Source of the DNA: Argyresthia goedartella
Taxonomy: Eukaryota; Arthropoda; Insecta; Lepidoptera; Argyresthiidae
Direction: 5' to 3'
DNA length: 64,000 nt
Assembly: GCA_949825045.1 (NCBI GenBank)
Contig: OX463807.1
Location: 10,131,501-10,195,500 of the forward strand
The notes beneath the pieces were generated by a model that was given only the letters and a program-made list of their open reading frames with translations, was not told where the DNA came from and did no database searches. Below, piece after piece: positions 31,658 to 41,399 of the stretch. Positions within the stretch are counted from its first letter, which is position 1. Every line of letters starts with the position of its first letter. Made by a program: the position numbers and the translations under genes.

Positions 31658-32510
31658 GACATAATAATAATAATAATAATAATCCTTTATTGCACAGAAA
31701 ACACAGTGGAAATTATAACAGAAACAGTATGCAAAGGTGAGCTTATTTCTAAAAAGAAATTTCTTACAGCTAACCTGTGAAGAAAAGAGAAAAATAAAAT
31801 ATAGAGAGGTAGTACTAGTGTACAATTAAGAGTTAAAAGAAATAAACAAAATATAAATACTATCAAATAAATCACAATACACCCTACGTAATTACTATAA
31901 AATAAATAAATAGAATACAATAAATAAATAGATATACATAAATACTATGAGATACCCACTATTCGGAAGAGAGGAGATGCTGTTTCAATTTTTTTTTTAA
32001 AGTGACCAAGGATTTGCAATCCCTTATAGCGCAAGGAAGTGCATTCCACAAACGTATTGCCCTTAACCTAAACGAGTGCTCGTAAGCAACAGTGTTGTGC
32101 TGAGGAATAGACAAAAGTGAGACCGTGTGAGACCTCCGAAGTCTATCCCCTGAGAAAAGATACTCAAAACGTTCACGAAGATATGCAGGGTAGCACGGAT
32201 TTCTCAAAATATTGAAGAGGAAGGAGATAATGTGCATATCACGACGAAGTCGGATCGGGAGCCAGCCTAATTCCCTACGATATTGGGACACGTTGTCGTA
32301 CTTACGAAGTCCGAAAATAAACCGAATCCCGAGATTTTGGAGTCGCTCGAGTTTGTTCAGTAGATCTTCGTTCGCACTGGCCCAGCAAACATCGGCGTAG
32401 TCTATTAAAGGCAGAAGAAGGGTCTGAGCTGGCATGATTTTAGTCTGCCTAGGCAGGAAGAACTGCAAACGCCGAAGAGAATGAAAGGATGCAAATACTC
32501 GTCTGCTGAC
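31658..32510 (-). mobile_element. LINE 3' end inserted in the J1 LINE
   Basis: A minus-strand insertion with its (ATA)n/(TTAT)n tail at the left (31,660-31,683). The 3' untranslated region contains TTTAGAAATAAGCTCACCTT and GTGCAATAAAGG, and an ORF lies at its 5' side. It interrupts J1 between the IRAIYNL block and the NNHRLVAPR block. Another 3' fragment of the same family is at 60,282-60,360. Confidence 0.8.
31959..32468 (-). pseudogene. LINE reverse transcriptase C-terminal domain, 5'-truncated
   Basis: 169 uninterrupted codons. Blocks LLLPLIDYADVCWAS, NKLERLQNLGIRFIFGLR, YRRELGWLPIRLRRD and LWNALPCAIRDC are the typical region following the RT palm in Jockey/RTE-type LINEs; the frame ends naturally as KLKQHLLSSE. 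The catalytic YADD block and everything upstream is missing because the insertion is 5'-truncated, the normal outcome of incomplete target-primed reverse transcription. The nominal ATG is internal to the original ORF. The open frame suggests this is a young insertion. Confidence 0.85.
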
Positions 32511-33284
32511 CTTACAAACATGACATATGACATGACATACTAACTGTAGCTAGACAATTTATTTTCGAAACTATAATTTATGTACGCAAGAACCTTACAA
32601 CATTTTCCACAATTCGCGATAGCTGTAATGTTAACCTAAGAAATAATCACAGACTAGTTGCGCCCCGGTTTAGACTCGCGAAGTTTAACAATTCTTTCAA
32701 GGATCAGTGCATTCTTTACTGCAGATACCTGGAGATCTTAAAATTGCCTTTTGTAAATTTAAAAAGCATGTTAAAGCGACTGTGTCGAAAAAGGGATATA
32801 ACAATGTTCAAGATTACTTAAATGACGGGACTGTATGGGGTTAATCACCTGATTCATCAACATCAACACAGACTTTGTTGTTTATAATTGTGTAATTATT
32901 TGTGCTGCTTATTAAATATAATAATTCTTATTGTAAGCACAAGCAATTTTTAAAAGAGATCTAAAAATCAATCTGTGGGAGTTTCTATGCCGTGTTTCTC
33001 CCACAGTGGTCCGATGAAGAGAAGTGACACAAATGACGATTGCTAAGTATATGTAAATATATACAGTTATAAAAAGATTTGATTGATTGATTGATTGAAT
33101 CTTGGCTTTGGCTTCAATGGATTCTTCTACGTATCCTACAGCTACTGAGGATGATTTACAACCGCCATGTCTTTTCAAAACAGACATGTCACTCCCGAAT
33201 CTACTAAGAGAGTGGCAGATGTTCTCAATCATGTATATGTAGGTATACAGGCACACATATTGCTTATTCCTACACTAGGATACT

Positions 33285-34140
33285 TTTTGTCATTAACTGT
33301 AAACAGCTTAGCATCTGGTAACATCAAATAAGTGGCGATTTCTTGAGGCATACTCGAAAATAAATTTTCGCAATCTGTTGTATTGTGCATTGCCTTTTTG
33401 GTAACGGACAGAGAATCGATTTTTTCATATTTGAAGGGTGAAGTTTCTTTTTACTTTTCCACTATGAGTTTGTTCTCTACTCGGATGATAAACGATCGGT
33501 CGATTTTGGTTTTGGTATCATTCAACTTGATCAAAAGTAATTCACCCAAGTGGGCCTCAACATTATTCTTCGTTAGATTGAGTAACTCTTTGCTTCGACA
33601 AGCTCCATTAATTCCAAATACCAAGACAACCTGAAACAAAATAAAATAAATAATGCTTATAATTTATCGATCCCTACACTGATATTTGTGGATATACTGA
33701 TATTTTGGTAATTTTGGTACTTACTTTTGTTAGGAGATACATTTCATCAGGTGCCTTATTCAAGAAAGTTTCGACATTTTGTCTGGAAAACACCTTTGAT
33801 TTTTTTGGTTTATACCCCTCTGATTGCCTTTTCAGAAAAGTTAATAATTTTGAGTTTGTTTCTCTTTTTGCAGCGTTACGCGTTGACTGTTGATTTTAGC
33901 TTGGAATAGGTACTCCACAGTGTTGAATGGAGTTTTGTTTTGGCCAAAACTTGGAAATATGACAAAAACACATTTTCCGAAAGCGAATTCGCTCCTCTTT
34001 CATTCTTCCACACGATGAAGTTTTTGTATGTTTTTAAGTATATTTCGCGTGACTTTGTAAGTAAAAGACCTTGTATTGCATTATTTGCTTCAATTTATAT
34101 GTCCTCTGCTGTTAGACACTCATTTTACCTGGTTGAACTC
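33285..34140 (-). pseudogene. Crypton-like tyrosine recombinase relic with an apparent intron
   Basis: Minus strand. About 34,000-33,905 in one frame reads SENVFLSYFQVLAK and HSTLWSTYSKLKSTVN; after a shift, 33,870-33,725 reads FLKRQSEGYKPKKSKVFS and APDEMYLLTK, ending at a GTAAGT donor at about 33,723. The next block, after TTTGTTTCAG at about 33,630, reads VVLVFGINGACRSKELLNLT, where R is the expected first catalytic Arg of the recombinase, then LNDTKTKIDRSF. Downstream, IATYLMLPDAKLF is the block preceding the usual H-x-x-R, which is lost. This is the DUF3504/Crypton family order. The intron would be about 90 bases with GT..AG ends. Stops and shifts make it a relic. Confidence 0.7.
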
Positions 34141-34144
34141 ATAT

Positions 34145-34564
34145 TTTTGGGTACCTAAATAAATAACAGATAACTGCGAAATGTAACGAAATTGTGAAAT
34201 AACTATTGCCGCGGTTTTCTATATTTTCCACAACTTTTTTATTATACTACTTTTTTATATTACTTTTTGAATAGGTATGATGAAAAAATCTTTGGTAGCA
34301 AACAATTATTTTACAATAAAATTGGTTGTCTTTAAAGTCGGTTTACGCACGATAATTTTACGTGATAACGTCATAAGAAACGCTTAGGCTGATCGTGCCT
34401 CTCTGTCGCTTGTTCCGCGCTCTTGCTTGCACGCCAGGCGAAACGTGACAATGAATTCTGCTTTTTCGAGGGTGCAACCAGCGATCATCGCTTTGTAAGA
34501 CGTTGTCACGTCAAAAATGATGGTATTGTCCCATATTTTATTTCTCTATTTAGAGGATGTATAC
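34145..34564. other. Unidentified DNA, partly repeat
   Basis: 34,325-34,370 and 34,495-34,520 echo blocks at 27,800-27,870 and 28,010-28,040 (TTTACG.., GACGTTxTCACGTCAAAA). No gene seen. Confidence 0.35.
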
Positions 34565-35150
34565 AAGGTGACATTTAATAGTTAAGATAATGATTCGTTT
34601 AATATGCTTACTAACCGACTATTATTCATACTTACCAATATCAATGGTTAAAGTAATTAATACAGCAAGATTTATCACATTAACCGGTTAGTATATAAAA
34701 TCACCGTAAATTCCGTGGTGGATATCATTAATACTGCGGTCGCTTAGGTGAAGATCAAAGGGGGTGAGCGAAGTGAAGCCCTCTTTATCCTTCGTGTTAG
34801 GTTGAACATGTAATAACAACAAAAAACTTAAAACCTAAACTTAAGTATATATAAAATATTGTTCACCTATCTAATAAACATCCTGTGCAATACTGTGCAT
34901 TAAAGACAGACAATATTAAGATTAATTTATCTATTTGTTTTATTACCATTTTTGAATAAGAAAATAAGGGTGTCTTATTACTTTCACAAAACCCTCTTGA
35001 TGAGAATTAATAATAACCGGTAAAAGTAGTTCATCGGTCTGATTTGGCTATATTTATTACATTCGCCAAAATCAATGGTTAGTATGATATGAATACTTAC
35101 CGGTAATTATGTCTACTAACCGGATTTATTAAGTTGACCGTAACATATAT
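34565..35150 (+). mobile_element. Foldback element with shared core, arm type A (ACCGGTTAGTA)
   Basis: The core at about 34,742-34,850 contains GCTTAGGTGAAGATCAAAGG, GAGCGAAGTGAAGCCC and CTTTATCCTTCGTGTTAGGT. The same core occurs at 53,715-53,816 (+) and, reversed, at 38,822-38,895. Both sides of the core carry short AACCGGTTAGTA / ACTTACCGGTAA motifs in both orientations, plus ATCAATGGTTA. These arms are not shared with the other two copies. Outer limits are uncertain. Confidence 0.6.
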
Positions 35151-35429
35151 ACCCATACCTTGTTTTCACATTTTGGAATACACATTTGTAAAACAACTCT
35201 TCGTCCAATGAGTTCGACATTTTGAATGCTACTCAGACAGTCAGCCCCTGCTTGACCCCGCTTCCTTTGTGTAATCGGCGCTGGCAACCAGTTTTCTTTC
35301 TGTATACGCACTTAGCCATCTAAACGGTATCCTGTATACCTAGATGACTTGCAACTACATAGGTCAAGTAGTTCTGAGTTTCATACAACTCTAACCCCAC
35401 CTCTTTTTTGTGGGGCCACATTTAATAAC

Positions 35430-36240
35430 CAACTTCACAAAAAGGGGTTAATAATTCGTTGGGAACTGTGTTTTTAACACGCGTTAGGTTACTTGTAAAT
35501 AAGTAACTAAGAAAACAAATCTTGCAAGTTAAATTTGAACAACTTCCCGGTTTCCGATTAAGCTAATTTTTTTAATAATTCTGCAAGATCGGTGACAATG
35601 CAATATTATGATAGCATTGAGCTGATCTGATGATGGAGCCGAATGGTGGTCACAGGAACTCTGTTATAAAATAACGCAATTGTACTGAGTTTGGGCTCAT
35701 TATAATCGTCTCGGTGAGAGTATCAAGCTGATTGGATGAGGGGACCTGAAGGTGGATAGGGAACTCTTCAACGGCTAATAGTAAACCTCTCGGGTTTCAA
35801 CTCTTTTGATTCGTTTTAACGTGACAAATACATTGCTCCAAGTAGTGAGGGTATCGAAGTGTTCTGATGATGGAACTGGATGGTGGTCACACGGAACCCT
35901 TCAGGCGCGAGTTAGACTCACACTTGATTAATTAATTCCTCTCCTGGAGGCAAATTTCTCTTCACATCCACATCTCTGATACCCTAGCAGCCTCACTACG
36001 AGTGTAATGTACTTTTTATCACGCTTTTATTAGCTTCAACTGTATGTTTGTTTGTTGGTTTGTATGTAACCGACTCCTTTGGACTAGATTTTGACCCACT
36101 TTAAACGGACAGATTCAATTCAAACTTTGTACACTTATCAAGAATCAGCGACAATGTAATAATTTCATAAGTTTATTTCATTATCCTGATTAGGATCGCC
36201 AGGATTAATTAATTTCTCACTCAACCTCTGTGTGAGAGCA
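35430..36240. repeat. AACCGACTTCAAA-type repeats, diverged cluster
   Basis: ATAACCAACTTCACAAAAAG at 35,427, three diverged blocks with TGATCTGATGATGGAGCCGA / ATGATGGAACTGGATGG and GAACTCT (about 35,625, 35,735, 35,865), and a reverse-orientation block 36,065-36,180 (AACCGACTCCTTTGGACTAG, ACCCACTTTAAACGGACAG). All are familiar pieces of the common lepidopteran repeat also at 3,450-3,670. Confidence 0.55.
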
Positions 36241-36281
36241 AGTGAATCGAACTAAACTCGAACAAAAAAATGAAAAATAAT

Positions 36282-36571
36282 TATAGTTTAAAAAACTAAA
36301 AATCACGCTTTTAAAGCACTTCGAACTAAAAGTTTTATTTTAATATAAACTTAAAACAATAATGAATAAAAAATACTATTATTATTGTGAAAAAAAAAGC
36401 ACCGGGCGGTTTGTTCCATATCTTTCGTTCATCGAGCGCCCGACGCTTTTTGTTTCACAATAATAATAGTATTTTTTATTCATTATTGTTTTAAGGTTAT
36501 ATTAAAAAATATTTTTAACTTTTTAGTTCGAAGTGCTTTAAAAGCGTGTTTTTTAGTTTTTTTAAACTATA
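36282..36571. mobile_element. 290-bp foldback MITE
   Basis: The left arm (TATAGTTTAAAAAACTAAAA.., AGCACTTCGAACTAAAA, ACAATAATGAATAAAAAATA) is the reverse complement of the right arm over about 125 bases with few differences. The centre (36,400-36,460) is GC-richer, with GCACCGGGCGG and GCGCCCGACGC partly complementary. A TA flank is possible at both ends but ambiguous in AT-rich surroundings. Confidence 0.8.
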
Positions 36572-38691
36572 TTTATTACACTTTATTATACACAGATTAT
36601 TTACACGTTTATATTATAAGAAAAACATAACATAACATTGCATCACGCCTTTTCCCATGAGGGGTGTCTGAAGCACATTTGTGCCCACTTCTAGCCAGTT
36701 ATTCAATACTCCATTTTGCGTGGCAGGGGTTATCCAATCGCCGCACGTATGGAATAATGAAGGTTTCCTCGTATTGTTTTACATCATTGTTAGAAATTCG
36801 TTATAATGTAGGTACGATATATAAATAAAACAAATGTACAAAGCGAGCTCATCTCTAAAAAAGGTTTATATCAGCAGATTTAGGCATAACAGTAAAAGGT
36901 GTAACGAAAAGTAAGTGAGTGCACAATAACTTATGTTAAATACATAAGAATACTTAAGTTAATCCTTTCACGATGTAAAATGTTAACCCAATTAGTTGGA
37001 TTGTCCCATTATCTTGCATGTACTTACCTTAACCTTAGCTCAGTCCCAAGTAACATACATAGACCGTATATGGTTTGTGCCTCTTCCAACTGTGCATTCC
37101 AGAAAAACACGTTTCAGATTCAGATATTTTGCTTTCGATATGAATCTTGGCTTAGTACGGCGTGCAAGATAGTGATAACTAGCAATACAGCCACTGTGGA
37201 AATGTATTTTGTGCAGCTTTAGGCGACAAAGCTGACTGAAAACACACTTTAATATCCCATGAAGTGGATAAGATATCCCCTTTCACCCACAGTGGAATTC
37301 AGTGGATTAGTCATATTACACATACATTAAGTAAGTAAATAAGGACCCTGTTTAAATTATAAGAGCTCTAACGGCTAGGGTTGTCGCTTACCGCCGGGCC
37401 AGTCCATGCACTGTCCATTACGCCGCGGCTTTGTCGTTAAAACGTATCTCACATTTACAAATAACTAGTACAGTGACCAAATCCTCACGGTCTATTAAAG
37501 TAAGCCACTGAAAAAATAAGACAGGTCCAGCGTATTTTTATTATATCACAATCTTTTGAATGCTCTAGTTACCTATATGGAGTATGAAACCTATAACTTT
37601 GTAAATTACATTTTGGCGCCTAAAATCCTACCTTTTAATTTTTTACTAAACTCGTAAAACTCTGTGTCACTTTCACGGTCTCTTTACCTTCCTTCTGATG
37701 CAATGGTTTAATAACATTGTCCCTCATATTGAGTGAGATGATTTGTCATTAAAGGTCTGTACTTTATAGCCTATAGGGAAACTGTAGAAATAAGTGGCAG
37801 ATGGCTGATCTTATCCTGCGCACCCGTAATGCACCCCAAAAATCAGTAATGTGTGCGTGTAGCGGCGTATAGTAAAGTGTTAAAGTTCAACATCGCGGTC
37901 CAATTTTCAAAAGTCACGTACCATCTGTGCTAAGAACAATGTTACTTTGTTGTATAAATTATATTTATTGAGTAAAGATTTGGATTTCAGAATTGAAACT
38001 TTTGTAAGGTTTTATCGATGTTTGTGCCCGCTGTAGAATGTTTTCATTACAGGTACATTTGCAATTTGCATTAACGTTCATATCAAAGAGTATTGTATGG
38101 ATGGGTGGGTATACGAGTAGGTGTAGGACTACCCTTTTAAGTTAGAAATAAGTACAAGTTTATTTAAGTTTAAGCATGTTGTGGCTCAATCTGATTTGAA
38201 GCAAAGTAAATTCGTTTCTGCTTTTATTGCGCTCCCGGCCATTTGTTGTAGCTATAAAGGAAAATAACTCGCGATGGTCTGGACTGCTTGTAATGGCTTT
38301 GTAAGAATATGTTAACTTTTTTTTTACACACGAAATCGAGGGTTATTTATTCGAAGTTGTATTCCTGGTATTGTGAAAAACCTAAGAAAGTAGTTGAAAA
38401 TAAATATAATATATACTCAAATACAATAAGATAGAAAGTTTATTAGTTGGGTTGGCATGTAAAAAAGCAATCACCAAACATAAATAATAGCAATGTAATA
38501 AAATTTAGTGATACTTCTATTATTTCGAAACCCAATACAATTATTTGATGATTGCTATTATTTCCCAGTATTTCTTAATTCATATTTAGGTAAGAGTATT
38601 TGATATAATTAGTACAATTTGGTGAAAGATTATATGTCTTTTCGGATCAAATATTGTTTATTATGTCAATGTAAGTGCATATGTCGTAGCT
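36572..38691. other. Unidentified DNA with two repeat fragments
   Basis: 36,640-36,760 is a minus-strand copy of the block ending CATCACGCCTTTTCCCAT (see 63,190-63,310). 36,825-36,910 is a minus-strand LINE/S2-type 3' end (GTACAAAGCGAGCTCATCTC). From 37.0 to 38.7 kb nothing is recognised apart from an 80-codon frame at 36,980 without a known domain. Confidence 0.4.
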
Positions 38692-38981
38692 ATATCGTAG
38701 AATTTGATTATTTCATGAAATGGTTGGCCATTGAAATGATCGGGTTGAAATTTCACGAAAACATGTCTTTTTAAAAGCATTTTTATTCAGTACTACGTGG
38801 TGTTTTATGTGTTATACACGTCGACCTAACACGAAGACTATTCGGGGGCTTCGCTGCGCTCGCCCCATTTAGTCTTCACCTAAGCTACCACAGTGTTTTC
38901 CCCTGCAATATTTCTTCGTTCAATGAAAGTTCTAATTCAACAATGGTTGGCTATTTCATGATTTAGTCAATTCTACGTTAT
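38692..38981 (-). mobile_element. Foldback element with shared core, arm type C (ATTTCATGAAAT)
   Basis: Left arm TATCGTAGAATTTGATTATT, TCATGAAATGGTTGGCCATTG; right arm CAATGGTTGGCTATTTCATG, ATTTAGTCAATTCTACG, the reverse complement with few changes. The core at 38,822-38,895 is the reverse of the type A core (minus strand: TAGCTTAGGTGAAGACTAAA, GAGCGCAGCGAAGCCC, TCTTCGTGTTAGGT). A diverged arm-C copy without this core is at 46,860-47,172. Confidence 0.7.
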
Positions 38982-39589
38982 GGTTACAACACATCTTGGG
39001 TAATTGATATATCATACCCTTATGTGAACGTAAATAGTGTGTTCCCAGTTTGTCACACCCACCTTGTAACACTGTTACAAACTAGGAAACAAATCCCAGT
39101 TTGCCAAATGGGAATGAAAATAAAATGTGATTCCAATTTTGTCACACCCGTGAGTAACAGTGTTACAAATTGGGAATAAAATAGTGCCAGTTGTTAACAC
39201 TGTTACAAACTGGCATTAATACCTTACCACTTTGTCACACCATTGAGCATGGATTGTCTTTTAAATAGGTAGGTAGCTATAAAAAATAGGATCGTCAAAA
39301 TCAAAATGGTTTATTTTAATATTTATAAACTTAAAGTCAGAAGTAGACGAAAGGAACTGTTATTTGGAATTCGTAACAATTTCAAATGTAGGTAAATCCT
39401 TATCATATTTATATCTAACCAATTTCTTTAAAATAAATAAGCTTATATACGTGTGTGGTTGACTGATGTAAACCTAGGAGACTGATAGTGATTGATAAAA
39501 ATTCCCAACTATATACCATAATTCATATTAATATTGACCTCTTGGCAGAACATGTTCATGTTCTCATAAAATTTATTGTAGTTCATTTG

Positions 39590-39736
39590 TTGCTGCTGAG
39601 GCAACAGAACTACACAATATGTGAAAATTTGAATCATTTACCTTAGATAGAGCCCGGTAACGGACAGACAGACAGTCGGACAGCGGAGGCCTAGTAATAG
39701 GGTCCCGTTTGGCACCCTTCGGGTTCGGAATCTAAA
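39590..39736 (+). mobile_element. R1 repeat, 3' fragment
   Basis: GCTGAGGCAACAGAACTACA, TGAAAATTTGAA, CGGACAGACAGACAGTCGGA, AGCGGAGGCCTAGTAATAGG, GTCCCGTTTGGCACCCTTCG and a degraded end TCTAAAAAAG correspond to the last ~150 bases of R1. It lies inside the 8-bp-TSD element. Confidence 0.75.
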
Positions 39737-39998
39737 AAAGTCATTTATTTGCCACAAATTCGCAAGTATCGACGGCCTTCTTCCCCCGGCGAGGATGAAG
39801 ACCTCGTGCAGATATAGGTAAAGGAAGTTCCATTTATTAAAGACTTCGCCATAGAAAAATGTTTCGAATGCAATGCTATAGAGATATCTCAAATACAGTG
39901 CATAATATTAATTAGTATACCGTACACCAGTTGCCTCAAATGTAAAGTTGTTTTTTACCCAACAGAAGCGTGTTCTTCAAAAACTGAGCAGTAGAAAT

Positions 39999-40080
39999 AA
40001 AAAAAAAGATAATTTTATGTGGTGACTTTAATATTGATGCACTAAAATATACTAAAGAAACAAAAGAACTAATTTCTTTA
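39999..40080 (+). pseudogene. LINE endonuclease scrap (GDFN motif)
   Basis: Roughly 27 codons read IILCGDFNIDALKYTKETK. The LxGDFNID block is a hallmark of APE-type LINE endonucleases (LLGDFNIN in the LINE at 10.6 kb). Nothing else of that element is recognisable nearby. Confidence 0.6.
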
Positions 40081-40210
40081 CAAGAAAACTTTTACAAAAA
40101 AAAAACCCCCAATTTGTAACACTGTTACTCACGGGTGTGACAAAATGGGAATCACATTCTATTTTCATTACCAATTTCCCAGTTTGTAACTGGGAACACA
40201 TGGTAAATAG

Positions 40211-40833
40211 TTATCCTGTAGTCATTCTCGGTATTTTTAGTATTCCTATACTTTATTAAATCCAAGTCACCATGTCGAAGGGCGAGGGCTAAAGTTTATT
40301 ACACTAAAGATATGAGCGTTCATACCCTCTCATTGAGCGTATGATATGAATGAACGCTTGTCACAAGGTGGCTAGAAAAGGGTTGGGTGTGAATAGGACA
40401 AACCATCCAACCATCTGTATTGCCTATCAGCTGCTGATCCACCGACTACCCGGCTACCGGCACTGTCTTACTGCCGGCCAGGGCCACCCATCCTACTTTA
40501 CCACTACCTGCACCATGACCCGATGAAACCGTCCCATAATCCCGAATCCTGCTTCGTACTACATAAAGATTTGCCTGGGGAGTCGAAGTCCAGACGCGTT
40601 TAATCATTCTAAGAGTTCAAAACCCACGCCTAGCCGCCCTCAATAATGTTTATAATGTAAATTTCTCCCTTTTATTTGTTAGGCTCTACTAAACCCTGTT
40701 AGCCTCAACCTTTTCAAGGTCAACTCAGACATGTCGGCGGCCAAGCGTAGAATGGGGAACATTATGATCATGATCTGCCACGCCATATTAGGATATGATG
40801 ATGTGCCCAAACCAAAATCGGGCAGATCGTTGA
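40211..40833. other. Unidentified DNA ending in a dispersed repeat
   Basis: 40,780-40,833 is the left half of the repeat seen whole at 26,065-26,205 (CACGCCATATTAGGATATGA, CCCAAACCAAAATCGGGCAG). The rest is unidentified. Confidence 0.4.
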
Positions 40834-41247
40834 GAAAAAACCGGCCAAGTGCGAGTGGGACTCGCGCACGAGGGTTTCGTACCACCGTTCAATGGAAGCG
40901 ATGGTGTGGAGTGAATAGTTTGGATTTTACACAGCAAAATATTGTTTACAAAGTTATTGGTGCGGTTACTTTCACACTCCATGTACGTAACCAGGTGCAT
41001 CCATAAGTTTGTATGTGGTATTGTTGTATGGGAGCCCCCTTAAATATTTATTTTATCCTGTTTTTTAGTATTTGTTGTTATAGCGGCAACAGAAATACAT
41101 AATCTGTGAAAATTTCAACTCTCTAGCTAGCCAGGTTCTTGAGATACAGCCTGGTGACAGACGGACGGACGGACGGACGGACGGACAGCGAAGTCTTAGT
41201 AATAGGGTCCCGTTTGGAACCCTTCGGGTACGGAACCCTAAAAAACG
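40834..41247 (+). mobile_element. R1 repeat, short subfamily, inserted in another repeat
   Basis: Complete: AAAAACCGGCCAAGTGCGAG at the left, (GGAC)n at about 41,160-41,186 and GGTACGGAACCCTAAAAAA at the right. It splits a repeat whose two halves (ending at 40,833 and starting at 41,248 with ACGTGTGTCGATATTT) are adjacent at 26,150-26,200. Confidence 0.88.
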
Positions 41248-41399
41248 TGTGTCGATATTTCCAGTTGAAATCTTCGCCGCATCAAAATTTGGTCAAATTT
41301 TCATTTAAACTTTAATGAGCAGATCAACGAGTTTAAGCAAATAAGAGAATAAACAAATGTGTTCAATTGTTCAACACGAATTTTATTGTTACACTTATG

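Larger units (their letters stand above)
30950..33103 (+). pseudogene. Jockey-group LINE (J1) relic, 5'-truncated and split by another LINE
   Basis: Plus strand: VKIGVLKSSILGPFLFLVYI carries a degraded GVPQGS block at 31,030-31,090, and LLADDTSLVFK at 31,138-31,170 shows ADD of the active site. WFTVNNLLLNAGKTKYI, KNFLGITIDRYNRYIEHIDK and KRAIRAIYNLKR follow to about 31,657. The chain resumes beyond the inserted LINE at about 32,511: NNHRLVAPRFRLAKFNNSF (32,640-32,700), then a TVSKKGYNN-type end. The 3' region at 32,930-33,103 contains AATCTGTGGGAGTTTCT and ends with (GATT)n. Related copies: 56,255-57,260 (-) and 61,130-61,990 (+). Multiple stops and shifts. Confidence 0.75.
39038..40202. mobile_element. 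Element with 8-bp target duplication and palindrome arrays in both arms
   Basis: GTAAATAG flanks both sides exactly (39,030-39,037; 40,203-40,210). The left end TGTGTTCCCAGTTTGT mirrors the right end (CATGTGTTCCCAGTT on the reverse strand). Arms repeat TTGTAACACTGTTACAAA-type palindromes; 39,108-39,172 and 40,108-40,172 are near-identical inverted segments of about 60 bases. An 8-bp TSD fits hAT-like elements, but no transposase remains. The interior is composite: a minus-strand LINE-type 3' end near 39,295, an R1 fragment at 39,590-39,736 and an endonuclease scrap at 39,999-40,080. Confidence 0.75.

Noticed and set aside
35129..35311. Minus-strand ORF with MCIPKCENK, reminiscent of a zinc-finger start
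   Set aside because: Only one CxxxC pair, short, and it borders a foldback element; too little to call a THAP-like or other finger.
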